Positions 46,346 to 59,147 of a stretch of DNA of 64,000 nt are shown one piece after another (position 1 is the first letter of the stretch; the number at the start of each line of letters is the position of its first letter). A model generated the notes under the pieces. It saw nothing but the letters and a program-made list of their open reading frames with translations. It made no database searches and was not told where the DNA came from. A program made the translations under genes and the position numbers. Source of the stretch: Anseranas semipalmata (lineage: Eukaryota > Chordata > Aves > Anseriformes > Anseranatidae); the NCBI GenBank assembly GCA_013399115.1, contig VXAA01003830.1:1027227-1091226 (forward strand). The letters run 5' to 3'.

Positions 46346-48164
46346 AAAGGCCCATGACAATGGAGTTTCATGTAACTTATAACCTAAACACAAGCAAGCA
46401 GACAAATTAAGCAGATGTATGCTCTGTGTATACATTAGTGTTGACATTAGACTTTTAAAAAATAACTTCCTATTATGCACTCCTTAAGCAAGTATCAAAT
46501 CTGTTAGCACCTGCACACCAATGGAAGGACTGAAGCAGCCAGCAATATGAATTGTTGTTCAACGCTATTTAAAACAATTATATCCTTTGTGCTAGCTGAA
46601 ATTCTTTACTGTTCATAATCAGCTTTCAGCTCTAAAATCCAAGTCACCAGGATACATACATAACTTATGTTACGCTGTAAGACTGTGGTTGTAAAAGAAT
46701 ATTAAGGAGGAACCCTTGCAAAATAATACTAAATATTTCCTTTCCAGTTAAGATTAAAATTATGGCTAAGAGAGTAGAGTCTTGCTAATTCACTTTAATG
46801 ATTGGGAGATCCATTGCAAATTACTGAATTTTTCAACTAAGTGAGAAACACATTAAAAAAGCAAGTGTAATTTATCACAAAATGCACTTTGCTCATTTAT
46901 TCTGACAACTGTTGTTTAAATTATTTATGCGCCTTCATCGTGTACTAGTAAATGTACTGTAGTCTGTTTTGTAAAAATAGTCAACAGTGAGATTAGAGGA
47001 ACATAACATCCGCTATTACCCTTTGCTTGGAGGTGAGTAGAAATCATTATTTTGTGCCTTGCCAATGCAAAACAAGATTTCAAAAAGGGCTGTTTTTTTG
47101 TTTGTTTTTCATTCTTTTTTAAAGAATGCTGAACCCACAGCAGCTCCTAACAGATTCAAGCATCTGCAGTGAAACTTGAGTGGAAAGAGCTGAGTGTTGT
47201 TACCTTGAAAGTCAGGCCACTTAAGTAAGTGCCTATTACGGGCTTAACACTGTCGTATTAGGATCCCTCCCTTGGAAATCTCCATCAGTGCACATTAAAA
47301 AGATTCTGAGCCTGAACTCAAAGTCACTGGGAGCTTTGCTTGAGCAGGCTGACAGACATTATTGAGTATCTACTGCTCTGCATTGATGCATCTTCTCTAA
47401 ATTACAGGAACTTTTGTCTTCTCCATGTTCCTATTTCAAGTCTGTCTGGAGGAACAAAGGAGGAACCACACCTTCCGTTCCTGAGATGTGGTCTGACTTT
47501 ACAAACTCACATCATGGGCACAAAATCCAGGTGAATAAGTGCAAATGAGGAAGGAGAAAAGTTAAAGCAGATTCGGCTTTAGTCATTCCTGGAATCAAGT
47601 TATGTCAAGAATATTAAACACTCAGGGTGTTGGCTGGAGTTGCATCACAGTCAACCTACGCTGATGAACACCATGTACTCAGGAAACAAGGCAGTTGGGC
47701 ATCCCATGAGGATTAGCGCAGCAGGCTTGCCAGTGCATGTGCTTCCATCCGTTCTATCAAGTATATTGCAACTCTGAAGAAGGACAAAAAAAAAAAAAGA
47801 GAGCTTCCCCACCTCCCCAGTAAAAGATTAGCTCTTGTGAAAGATGCCAGACTGACAGTCTGGGAGCCCAACATTTTCCTACGATCTTTACAACTGCTTC
47901 CACAAAGGAAGCAGCAGCACAAACCCTCCCTTTCCATCTGAGCTGAAATCTGCATGGCTTCTGGGCTGGGGCAAAGAGAGGCAGAACCACTGCTTGTGGG
48001 ATTGTGCAGCTCAGCCTCCAGGGCTGATTGGTCTGGCTCCCTGTGCAGTTTGGTACATCCGAGCTGGAGGCTGGCTCTGTGGCACTAGCATGAGATCATT
48101 CATCTCCAGCAAACACTGAACTGTTCTCTCCAACTCACCTTGGATGCAAGCAGGGCTAGAGTTA

Positions 48165-48166
48165 NN
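48165..48166. other. Two ambiguous bases (NN)
   Basis: Unresolved bases 20 bp left of a poly-T run. They mark a low-quality assembly region that continues into the gap at 48.55 kb. Confidence 0.95.
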
Positions 48167-48186
48167 TATGATGTTAGGGTTGTTGT

Positions 48187-48204
48187 TTTTTTTTTTTTTT
48201 TTTT
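48187..48204. repeat. Poly-T run, 18 bases
   Basis: Uninterrupted T18 between the NN and the CR1. Confidence 0.85.
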
Positions 48205-48311
48205 GCATCAGTAGCTAAGCAAGGTACATTACAGGAGACCTTTGGAAGAGAGCTGGAAGGCTTCTTGAGACCTCTTTCCTCCATTACAGATAGAAATGGG
48301 ATCAACCAGAG

Positions 48312-48678
48312 TCACAGAATCATATAATCACTTAGGTTGGAAAAGACCTCCAAGATCATCAAGTCCAACCGTTAACCTAGCATTGCCAAGTCTGCCACTA
48401 AACCATGTCCCTAAGCACCACATCTACACGTCTTTTATATACCTCCAGGGATGGTGACTCAACCACCTCCCTGGGCAGCCTGTTCCAATGCCTCACAACC
48501 CTTTCAGTAAACAAGTTTTTCCTAATATCCAACCTAAACCTCCCCTGGCGCANNNNNNNNNNNNNNNNNNNNNNNNNNNNNNNNNNNNNNNNNNNNNNNN
48601 NNNNNNNAGTGAGGGGCCCAAAACTGAACACAGGACTCGAGGCGCGGCCTCACCAGAGCCGAGTACAGGGGGACAATC
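48312..48678 (-). mobile_element. Young CR1 fragment interrupted by assembly gap
   Basis: Same subfamily as the 6.66-kb copy. The plus strand opens with 'tcacagaatcatataatcac' (complement of the tail). The minus frame reads [40 protein letters not shown] and [10 protein letters not shown] without a stop. After 55 Ns the sequence resumes with 'agtgaggggcccaaaactga' and 'ggcctcaccagagccgagta', more upstream RT sequence, and ends near 48678. It reaches slightly further 5' than the 6.66-kb copy. Confidence 0.95.
48553..48607. other. Assembly gap, 55 Ns
   Basis: The gap lies wholly inside the CR1. In the 6.66-kb copy the same two flanks ('ggcgca' and 'agtgaggggcc') are separated by 243 bases, so the real missing sequence is probably longer than 55 unless this copy has a deletion. 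Confidence 0.95.
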
Positions 48679-49327
48679 AGGGGAATCTGACCTTACAATT
48701 GGATTCACCTCACCTAATTTACACCTTAATTAATGATGACTATTAATTACCCTTAATTACATTTGATCCCTAAATTAATGATGGTGCTTCTAAATTAGAA
48801 GTGCCGTTATCCTTGGTATTAGGTGCTTCAACAGATGTTATAAATCCAGGCCCTAGAGTTGTACTTTTTTGCTTAAATACTCATGACCAAAAGTGCTGAA
48901 AATCCTTTCTGTGCAGTGCTTACAAAATGGCCTTAAAAATGCTCACTCTGAAATCAAAGCTACTGTCTCCTGAACCTCACGATTAGCAAGCAAGCTTGAA
49001 AACATATCTGGGGCTTTAAAAAACCCCATAGCCCATGGGTGATTGCTCTGTGTCTCAGCGACTCCTGAGGAGGAGAGCCATCCTCGCTGCAGGACCGAGG
49101 CAAATACAAGGTTCCAGGAAAGCGACATACTTCAGACCTAACTCACGGGGTATGTTTTTAAAAGCAGAGTCATTAACCTGTAATTTAGGGGAAGAGGGGG
49201 AGAGGAAAAGTGTGAAAAAAGATTTACCGATAATCTCACTGTACTCACCAGTCATGTGAATTAGCTTCCTGTATGCTGACTCATCTTTAGCTGTTTAAAC
49301 GTGTTTCCTTAGACATTTTCCTTGTTC

Positions 49328-49344
49328 TTTTTTTTTTTTTTTTT
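49328..49344. repeat. Poly-T run, 17 bases
   Basis: Uninterrupted T17. Confidence 0.85.
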
Positions 49345-50545
49345 AATGGCATAAACTTTTCTCTACTTAATATGGTAAGATGCAGTCAAAGTCACTCAGG
49401 CCTTCATCCTGCTCATTTTTTCCTCCCATTTTGTTCTGTCTCACTGGATCTACGGAAACCTAACCAGAGTTTCCTTTAGGATGTTGTCTGTCTGAAAGAC
49501 ACCGCAGGCAGATGAAGCAAGCCTGTACCACGCAGGGCAAGTGTTAGAGCTAGTCCAGCACAATCTTTTTGTTTGGAAAATCGCTTTCAGATAAACAGGT
49601 TTCCGAGTCACCAAGAAGGAGAGCTGAATTCAACGGCACGACGTCCCCATAGCCAGTGGTACAAAACTGTCGGATTTCCATGTCAAACTGAGACCAGCCT
49701 CATCAGTGTGCTGCTCAGACATGACTCGCATTTCTACACCATTTAAAGCACGAAACACAGAGGGTTTATCCTTCCCCTGCCGCTTCCTCCAGTCTCTTCA
49801 GATGCTTAAATAAATGCAACTCAGTGTCTAATTTTTAGATAACTTACACCTATTTTGGATGGGCTGAAACAGCTGCTGAAGTCTGGGAGTTGGAAAGCTG
49901 TTTGCTTCCCCACGTCTCACTCCTGCAGGAGCCAGAAGCACCCACTTAGAAACCGACTATTCTCAAAAAAGGGACCGATGCTGAAAGCAGGGCTGTAGGG
50001 AGCGTTGGGACCACAGTATCAGACTAGTGCGGCAATTTTCTTGGGCTGCGGACAGACGTTTTCCTTCGGATTTCGCGGTGTCGCCTGTAGCTTTTCGTCA
50101 CTGCCCGCTCAGCCGGAGCAGCCCAGCGAGCAAAGTGGACGGCAACTCTTCTTGCCCCAAAGCACAGAAGCAGCCAGGCCAGCTGGGACCACCTACTGAA
50201 GCAGTATGGGCATCCCCTGCCTGCCACCCACACCCACCAGCACGGGGGGACCAGCACCTTCGCTCCCCATGCCCTCACCTAGCTCCTGCTCATCGTCAGG
50301 GCAGGAGGATGCACTCCGAAACACAAAACGAGTAGTTTTTCAGTGCTGGTTTGTAGACCCCTAACAAATACCCTCTGGATGTGTGGGTCCTGTGTAATGA
50401 GTTGAAGTCTTCTGACAAAAGCTGTCTTTTCTTGGTTGCCTCGCACCAGCCCCTCACAATAATCCCCAGACTCCCAGAGGCTGCAGGCCACTTTCAAAAT
50501 CACTGCTTTGAACAATAAAACGACTACACTGACACTTCTGGAGCA

Positions 50546-50570
50546 TGTGTGTGTATGTGTGTGTGTGTGT
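50546..50570. repeat. (TG)n microsatellite
   Basis: TG units with one TA interruption. Confidence 0.85.
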
Positions 50571-51182
50571 AGGGGGTATTACTCCTCTAACTCCCGGCTG
50601 GATCTCATTAAGATCAGAGCAAGATCACAATACAGTGTCTCTAAAACACCCCAGGAGAAAAAAAAAACAAAAATGCTGTCAACTACCATTAGCTAAAGTG
50701 GGATTGCAGTGCTAGCTTTGTGCACCCAGCAAATTATTAAACGCACTTCAACTATAAATAATAACAAACTTGAAGAAGCAAATCTTCTTAAGGTCTGCAA
50801 AACTGAATCTTAAAATTTTAGGTGCAGTTTGCTAGTTAAATTACAAAGCACTAAACCTAAAATTAACTTGCTCTGGGCAATCTTAAAATAGTAGATTGCT
50901 GGATCTAAGCTTACGGGTGTTCTCAGTTAACTGCTTCTGAAGAAATATAAAAGTGGTTTATTACATCTATAATTACAGAAAAACTTTGCCCTGTACTTTT
51001 CTCTCCTGGCTGGAGGAGTTGGATACATCATGTGAAACCAAGCCTTGAAAATCAAAAGGACAGGAATCATAAACATGCACTAAGCAGTCTGAGCTATCAA
51101 AGCTTTTGAGATAAATCTAATAGAGTCTTAAGCAGGATCATACAGGTTTGTCTCTTCTTCTGCAAGACCACTTGTCAGTACA

Positions 51183-51240
51183 AACATGCACACATACACA
51201 CATATATATGTGCTTATATGCACACACAAAGATGTATATG
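51183..51240. repeat. CA/TA-rich alternating tract
   Basis: Imperfect 'cacacatacacacatatata' and 'tgtgcttatatgcacacaca'. An alternating purine-pyrimidine stretch; it may be a degraded dinucleotide repeat. Confidence 0.6.
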
Positions 51241-51493
51241 CATATTCACAATCCTGCAGAAAAGGAACTTTCTGTGCATATTTAAAAATAGATGCTCTGG
51301 CACATACATGCAAGTACTTTTAGAAGTATTCTCCTTTTTTTCATATTTCTACCCTCATTTTATCTATCAATATTTTTCTTTTTGTGTAAAATCTGAGACC
51401 CTGATCTTGACAATAAAGTATACTGCAAGAGATCACAGAACATTGGCAATATTGTCAGTCTTACCAGAAGACAAGAGTCAGTCTCCCCTCCAC

Positions 51494-51570
51494 AAAATCA
51501 TAGGACTGGGTGAAAAATCAGTATGAGAGATTGATCTGCTTTCTGATTTTTCACCCAGTCCTAGGATTTT
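51494..51570. repeat. Near-perfect 28-bp hairpin
   Basis: Arms 51494-51521 and 51543-51570 are complementary at 27 of 28 positions (the mismatch is 51500 with 51564), with a 21-base loop. The core arm is TAGGACTGGGTGAAAAATCA and its exact complement. Chance is negligible at this length. It could be a recent inverted duplication by template switching, a tiny foldback element or, if transcribed, a small-RNA precursor. No family recognised. Confidence 0.9.
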
Positions 51571-54500
51571 TCAGTTGTTAGAGTCACATTTCCAAGCAGT
51601 TCTCTCCAGACCATGAAGGGACAGAAACTTTTTTTTTGTTGCTTAATGCAAGCTGAAAACTCTTAATTTCACATGATTTCAGAAACTGTAGCTCTTAGAG
51701 AAATACCAAATATTGTCACAGTCATGATAAACCTTATGATTGGCCACAGCTTTAAGATTTGGAGAGTTGAAAGGTGCTACCTTTGGTAGCAAGTCATGCA
51801 GATAGACTTTTAAGCAAGGAATGAGTTGCAGTAAAATCTGGAAAATCATTTTTTTATGAGAGAAAAGAAAGAACATTGCTACTTCTATAAAGAACACCAA
51901 TAGAGCATGTTACAGATATTTTGTAAACTTTTCTACAGGGATTGCAGCAATCACAATTTATTTATAAATTCACCTTTAACCCAAAACATGTAGAAATATT
52001 TTCAGGTAGAAGATTTCTCTTGGAGGAAGTAATGCATCTGATATCCCTGTGTTCCTGTATGGAATCTGATGTAGTTCCTTGTTCTTGATTGCATCTGATA
52101 CTGTATTGGAACATTTCATGATTAAGTCGGTAAACTTAAAAATATTTAAACTGCTCTTCTGATTAGAGAACTTAAAATATGTGGAGAGCAGTGGGGTTAT
52201 CTCCAAAAGCACTTAGCTTAATTTTCCTGCCACCGAATTAAATGAAAACGACTGATTCAGGGAAACATTAGAGCAACACTGGGTGTTCAGATCTAAAACA
52301 AATCCAAACCCTCCCATCATACTATTTGCCCTCTACTGTTCTTTCTAGTGTTTTCCAGCCTGCCGATTTTCTTAACTTTTTCAAATTTCCTCTCATGAAC
52401 TGGCAACTTCTCCAAAACATTGGCAATATGAGATTAAAAAAAGTCATTCCTGCAAATATTCAAACCAACATTCACTAAAAATGTCAATACTTTTCAAAGA
52501 TCAGCAGCCACTTTTGTTAACAGTGACTTTTACGGTCAATACTGATGAAAAGCTGGACAATTCTGGAAAAGTACCGTGTTTCTCCTACAGACTATTTTTA
52601 TATACAAGACAAATCTTGAAATATTAAAAAGCAAGTAAAACAATAACAAGCAAGACATGTAAAGATTCCTAGACTCTCATCTAGAGGATGAGTCATATGT
52701 TCATTTACAGCTAAACTTGGATTTAATTGCTAGCGGTGAATCTGGAAGCAGAAAAATAAAAACAAAACTACTGTCCAAAGATGAACTTCCCATGTCATTA
52801 AAAAATACAAGGATTTCAATATATATTGCCTAGAGTTTGTTCTGGTAGGCAAATTCAATTAAGAAAATCATGAAATTTTAGTAAACATGAAAAGTCTGAT
52901 TATTAAAAATTCTTTGCTAAAACCTATTTTATGATGATGCAAAGGCCCTCTGTTCCCTGCAATGCATCAGCTGTTTTTCAGTGTTTTATGCAAAAACAAG
53001 GCATTCATTCACCTGTTCCACAAAGTGCAGTTTTGGGGAGTCTATAAGACAGTAAAACCTTCAATACAGAACCCAGACCCATGCAGTTCTCTGCATCCTG
53101 TGCCAGGTGTGGTCAAAAAGGTCCCGAGATGTCTGAATCTGATCTCCATCTAAGATAATTCTAGGATAACCGCTGCTTTTCAGAGAACAAAAATGTAATT
53201 AAACAAAATGTATGCTAAAAAATACACATTTTCAAAACTTAAATAAAATAAACAGCTGCTTTTGCCTAGGGATTGTATAACTCATTTAAGGAAAAACTCA
53301 TGGGATAAGAAGAGACTGATCCAAATATGAGGCCACATATTTGCATAAGAATATGCTTTTTATAGCATTGAAGTTCTCCCAGATACTTTCCCTTCCCTCA
53401 TTATCTTCTGACAAAATGACACCGGGAAGTGTTTTACAGAAATTCCAGGTGAGAGTACAGCCTGTTTGCCAAACCCACTTGCACAAACTGCTCCCAGGGT
53501 TCCTTGTTTTCACCAGATGGTGTTAGGGTGGGATTGCTGGTGAGCAGCAAACCTGCCTATTTCTGGGCTGAGTCCTTCTGAAAGATTTGCTGACAGCACC
53601 ATGTGAAATGTGGAGCTGTGAAGTCGTGCCTCCTGTGCGTGAACTTGGTTTTTCACAGCGTCACTCAAATGTCTGTGCGAGATAGCCATCCCCCGTATGC
53701 TCCCCGTCTTCCCTCCCGTACCACTTCCAAACACGTAAAAACAAGTTCCGACTCCAGCCAACATTTTTTTGACTATACATTATCATGCCAAGACATCTTG
53801 ATTCTTTGGGCTTTGTGTTGCCCTTCAGAACAATATACAGAAGCAGTGGTCCTAGGACAGCTAAGAGCATATATATTTTTTAATCTACGGTAGTCTTGAT
53901 ACATAAAGAGCTATCAGGGATTTTGTTTGAAGGAGACACAATGAAAAATACAACTGGCTTGCAACACAGCTGACCGGACTTGGTGTGTAATTCTGTTGTT
54001 TTTGCAAACACAGACTGTGACATAAGAAAGAAATCTGGTTTTAAATGAAATCACTCAAAACAGGCAAAAGTGAACGCTTTGATGCGTCATGTTCCTACAT
54101 CATCCTAGGCTAACTTTGAACTAAGATGAAGGCATACTGGGATTGTTAGTGATTTTGTCCCATTTTAGCATGAGAGCTTCTCTAGTTACAGGCAGTCCTT
54201 CATTGCAAACTATCAAAAACTATCCAGTGCATTTGGCCAGTCTGCAAAAGGGACCTCTTTTAGCCCCGTTGAACAGTTTTCTTTGAAAATGCATATTCTC
54301 CGAAAAAAGTTTAGCCCTACTATTATCTAACATCAATATAAATTTTTTTAATAGCGTACAATTTCTGTCTTACTATCTTTAAAAATAATGATCTTAAATC
54401 TTGAGAAGATGCACATGCATAACCCTTTTTACTCTTTTTCTCTCTTTTTTTTTAATCCTTTCTTCTACATTGCAATTAGGTTTATCCGTTTTCAAACTTC

Positions 54501-55149
54501 AGTTAAGCTGGAAACACACAATGGAAAACTTGCCCGCACTTGTTAGATGCTATTTCGCTACCGAGGTTAGGAACAATGAGAGGCCTTTCACTGTATGCAC
54601 AATACCTTAGCTTGGACTGAACATGTCAAACTGCCTTAGAGCGCTGGCTGTGAATGCCAGGAAAGCTGGATTGTCGAGACTTCAGCTTTTGAAAAGCTGT
54701 ACTACATTTGGGCCTATCTGGGTATAAACATGTATAAGCCAGAAATTGTTCTTTAATTTTTTTGAAAGAAAAAGCTTGCAGAAAAAAGAAGAGTCTAAAT
54801 TTAGGACCCTAACCACATTACTTTTGCATCTACAAATGACCCAACAGTAAAAACCATGGGTCGGCCCCAAATTCCCCCTAATGCAATGGGACCCACGGAC
54901 CTCCAGCACTTTCAGACTTAAGCTTCTTAATTAGAAACCCACATCTGATTTTGGAAGCCTAACGTTAGAAATTCAACAAACTAGTTCCCAGTTTGCCAGT
55001 CTACAGAATGACAAGGCTTAACCATACCATGCGAAACAAAAAGTGGATCCTTTAATTTTACCTAATATTCAACATACTCCGTCCACTTCTACATCAGAAA
55101 CAAACTTGAGCTCCAGTGAGTCCCACAATTTGTTGCTTCAATGTCCTTG
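51571..55149. other. AT-rich unique sequence, no gene seen
   Basis: No recognisable repeat or exon in about 3.6 kb. Uniformly AT-rich with short open frames only. Confidence 0.4.
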
Positions 55150-55665
55150 TTCTCATGAACTTCAGCAAAGGGAAGTGCAAAGTCCTGCTCCCAGGGAGGA
55201 ATCACCCATGGCACCAGTACATGCTGGGGCTGACCACCTGCAAAGCAGCTCTGCAGAAAAGGCCCTGGGGTTCCTGGTGGACACCAAGCTGATCGTGAGC
55301 CAGCAGCGTGCCCTTGCAGCAAAGAAGGCCAACAGCCTCCTGGGCTACAGAAGGCAGAGCATCACCAGCAGGTCAAGGGATGTGATCCTTCCCCCCAGTG
55401 CTCAGCATTGGTCAGACACATCTGGGGTGCTGCATACAGTGCCGGGTTCCCCAGCACAAGAGAGATGCAGGCATACTTGGAGCAAGTCCAGCAAAGGGCC
55501 ACAAAGATGATGAAGGGAACGGAGCACCTGTCATACGAGGAGAGGCTGAGAGAGCTGGGACTGTTCAGCCTGGAGAAGAGGAGGCTCAGGGGGATCGTAT
55601 CACTGTGTGTAAACACCTGATGGACCTCTTCCCACCTCAGCTATTCTCTTCCACGATTGCTTCTT
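55150..55665 (+). mobile_element. CR1 RT C-terminal fragment
   Basis: The plus strand encodes the end of CR1 reverse transcriptase in two frames. The first (to about 55390) reads SSSAEKALGFLVDTKLIVSQ, QRALAAKKANSLLGY and SRSRDVILP. The second (from about 55408) reads VRHIWGAAYSAGFPSTREMQ, then QVQQRATKMMKGTEHLSYEE and [18 protein letters not shown] frameshift separates them. After RLRG the sequence jumps to a degraded tail ('cccacctcagctattctctt'), so most of the 3' untranslated part is deleted. This is the most 5'-extended of the younger copies. Confidence 0.9.
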
Positions 55666-56172
55666 TCAGCAATGTCAATTAATTTAAGATTTGTACCCTT
55701 AGACTTTTCCAAACAGCCTCTACTTTTTTAAGTAAAACAGTGTTATACTTTAGCAATAAAGCAGAAATACATTTAATGTTAACACAGTTCTTAAAGTATT
55801 CTATTATGTGCTTATGGTTGGGGAATTTAGTCAAATTCTTATTCTTTACCTATCATCCTTCAACTTCACCATCTATGGTGCAGAGGCATTCAGTTTAGCA
55901 TCTAGCCCTCATTCTACAGATTTCAAACTATTTAGCAGTCTTCTCAGAAACACTTCAGAAACGGAACTTATGGATCCTATCAGACCCATGGGAGCCTTGG
56001 AATGAGATCCAGTGGTCTCAGAGAAAAGATGGCCAAGAGTCAGCCCATGAATGTGGAACATGGTGACCTGAACTACAGCCCAGACCTAGCTCCTGATAAA
56101 CTATACTTATAAATTCGTCTTAGCCATTATCACAGAGAGATATTGGCAAGTATTACAGCTAAATGTTTTTTC

Positions 56173-56190
56173 TGTGTGTGTGTGTGTGTG
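56173..56190. repeat. (TG)9 microsatellite
   Basis: Nine perfect TG units. Confidence 0.9.
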
Positions 56191-56394
56191 GCTTCTGCAG
56201 CATTATTCCTATTCACTCCAGGACCACCAAGTTTTGAAACAGTCTACAGTTGCAAAAATCAATGCAATCCCACCTCGAGCAACACATTTAAACATCTTTT
56301 CATCTACAGTAGAAGAACTATGCATTGGCCTAAATTCTGAGTGAATGTGCAATAAATGAGATAATTTTTTGAGCCCTGCCTTATTAATATTGAG

Positions 56395-56428
56395 GAAAAA
56401 TCATTTTTTCATTTATGAATGATTTTTC
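56395..56428. repeat. Perfect 11-bp hairpin
   Basis: GAAAAATCATT, a 12-base loop, AATGATTTTTC. AT-rich, so less unlikely by chance than the 51.5-kb hairpin. Confidence 0.6.
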
Positions 56429-59147
56429 TAATTCATTTGCTTTAATCAGTGAGCAAGCCATTTTGTATTTTTTAACATAAACTCTCAAAAATGCAGATCT
56501 TTACAACTGCACTGATAGGAACTTAATAATTAAGTCCATTCAAAACTCATATTTAGAAATTTTGCGAATTTTCTTCTTTATGAGAAATCATATGTAAGCA
56601 GCAAATGCATTAGACACATACAGATTCCAGTATTCAGATATCAGCTGAAAAACTAACTCTAAAAAGTAACCTTAGTCCTAGTATTTGTGGTTAAAATAAA
56701 AGTTTTACTCTACGAGTTAATGAATGTGGCTGAACAGCTGCTACAGCCACTGCTGGAGGAAAAGCAGCACTTTAATAAAGAGTAAAATGATAATTATCCA
56801 GCATCCTGATTCATTTTAAGATATAGCATCTTCAAGCAACAGAACACACATACTCTCTTTAATTGATAACTGAAAACATTTCCTTGGGCTAACTAAATAT
56901 CTAGCTGACTGAATTTTCATTTAAAAAAAAAAAAGTGGTATGATTATCAGGGGAGAATGTTCTTTGGTTATAAACATCCATGTTTCATTTTGTATTCTCC
57001 TCTCATACCTTCTTGAGAAGCCCACATGAAGCTTGTGCCAAAATCTCTTCTGAAGCAGACAATATTTACTTTCATTCATACTTTTTCCAGATCAAGAATA
57101 AATAAAAAGGCATTCTCCACATCTGGACAGCATTGCATGCTACATATTTTCAGCACTACTGAAGCACAAATCTACCTTAAACAATTTTCCTCCACAAATG
57201 GTATTAGCCAGATTTCATACTCTTCCACACTGAATATAGTTGTTCTTCACCTTCTGGAAAGCTGCTAGCCAGAATGGTCTCAGAAGATGACCTCCCGTTA
57301 TGCCACTAGCATGGGGAAGAGAAAGATGGGCCAAGAGGAGGAGATTTATGGCAAATTAGGATCATCTCTTCATTGTTCTTGTTCTGCCTTCATCCCTCAG
57401 GATTTCTTCCTGGGTGTAGAGGGAATGAAGCAAAGGCAAAGTAGCTAAGCTGCACAATCTCTTCCAGGCTCATTTTACCACACAGGTGAGAGCTTCTGCG
57501 GTCTCTCTGCTCTCCCAGAAAGCACCTCTCACTTTCTTTTTCCACAGAAGTTTTCACGAGCGAGCTGTGTTGCAGAAACCCTTTCAAATCACAGTTCTTT
57601 ACGTGAGATCTGTGTGCAAAGGTGCCTTCCATTATGCAAGGTTTACCCAGGCCCAGGGCCAACCACCAGTGAGAGCTCACAGCCTGGTCATTAGGGTCCT
57701 CATTTCCTCACCTGTCTTGTCCCACCACCTTCCCCATTCCTCCTGTGTGTGCTGCTCTGATAGTCCTCTCAACTGCTGTGTCACTTCTTAAATTCCTGTC
57801 CACCTGTGCAGCTCTCTTAGTGTTTGGTCTCAGTTCTATCAGTGCAGATCTACAGATTTGCATTGAGATCACCAGATCTTGCTGATCTATTAGTCCACAT
57901 GCTGTCAACACTTTGAAATTTATCCCCCAATCTCTCATCTGATCACACATTTTCTGCCTGCCACCTGCTCCTCCTCCACTCTTGCTGCCCATCAATTCTC
58001 TACCGCACTCAACACGTTGCTGTGGGGGCCATCATCTTCATCTGCCTTTGACAGCTCCACCCTTGTACCCTGAGCATCTCATCCCCTCTCTGATTTCTTC
58101 CCAGTCACTCTTTTTTAGAAGTGCTGTGTGAAGATGCCCTTCTGCCCTGTGAAATTTGCCTTGAAGAGATCATTCAACTTAGAAGCACTCGGTTTACCAC
58201 GGCTTCCTTGTTCCCCATGAAGAGACTCGCAGTCAGAATCACCCAGCTTCAGGTCATTTTTTGGAACTAGCCATAACACCTATTTGTTAGTTGCTGTTTG
58301 GTAACGGCCAGGTGGATGGTACCTGTGGTTCCTCTGCTTCTGAGTAGGTCACCATGTGTAACAACCCCATGCCCAGGGCACCCCCTCCTGTCCCCAGCCA
58401 CTCATTCACCAGATTCGTTTCAGACTGCAAACCCTCTTCAGCTGCCATTTACTACAGACCTGCCCACCGCTGAAGCGGGGAGCCCTTGGTCTGGTGGGCT
58501 GCTCAGACACCGCTCTGACGCCCACACCCTACGGCAGCTAACCCTGCTGAAGAGGAGAAAGGAGAGGAGAGCAGCTGGCAGGCAGGTGACACTTGTGCGC
58601 TGTGGAGAGAAGTGGAGGCAGAGGAGGAAGACGGAATACGGACCAGTTCGGAAGAGGGACAAGAAATGGAAAGGTGAAGAAAATAAAGCCAGAGGAAAAT
58701 CCATCGTCAGCCTGTACGCTAACCAAATTTTTGCTGCTTTGTTCCATAAACCTTTGAACAATGGACTTTGGGAGCAAAGCCAAGCATTATAGTTGTAACA
58801 GCCCATGTGTTAATCTCTGCCCGAGGTGAACTATATCGCTATGGCTCAGTTTATAATGTAGGGCAGGAACATGCCATAAAATGCACCTGTCCCACAGTTC
58901 TGACCCTCTGATTGCCCACCTCAGGGACCCACCGGAGCACCCCGTGGTGCTCTGCTACTTGGGCTTTCTCTGTATGGAAACTGAGGGTCCACTGAGAGGA
59001 GGCAACATGTGGTCTTGCACCAATGTGGAGCTGAGAAGAAGCCAGAGCCAGGAGCTGGGAAGCAGTACTGAATCCCACAGTATGGACACAACCAATATTT
59101 TAAGTGGACAGAGAGGTTCACATTAATGGATCACATAGCAATAAATT

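Larger units (their letters stand above)
42649..48164. other. AT-rich unique sequence, no gene seen
   Basis: Over 5 kb of AT-rich sequence, with a small AP-1-containing hairpin (43972), microsatellites (45.2, 45.75 and 46.33 kb), A/T runs (46160-46172, 47786-47798) and a short 'gtcactgggagctttgc' phrase at 47.32 kb that may be an old repeat. Open frames are short. One (44639-44836) starts in a good Kozak context with a signal-peptide-like N-terminus but is not supported as a gene. Confidence 0.4.
48679..51493. other. Unique sequence, no gene seen
   Basis: 48.70-48.80 kb is a TTAATTAATGATG-rich AT tract with imperfect repetition. 50.0-50.3 kb is GC-richer. Microsatellites lie at 50.55 and 51.2 kb. 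No exon supported. Confidence 0.4.
55666..59147. other. Unique sequence; pyrimidine-rich block 57.6-58.1 kb
   Basis: AT-rich to 57.2 kb, then a C/T-rich stretch (about 57.65-58.1 kb) with the texture of antisense old LINE coding sequence but no recognised motif. The 164-codon frame at 58298-58792 is lysine/arginine-rich and unrecognised. No exon supported. Confidence 0.35.

Noticed and set aside
47306..47350. 'aaagtcactgggagctttgc' phrase like an old amniote repeat
   Set aside because: Short and isolated, with no flanking family sequence visible.
58298..58792. 164-codon basic open frame
   Set aside because: The lysine/arginine richness comes from a purine-rich stretch, and no retrocopy of a known protein (ribosomal or histone) could be recognised.
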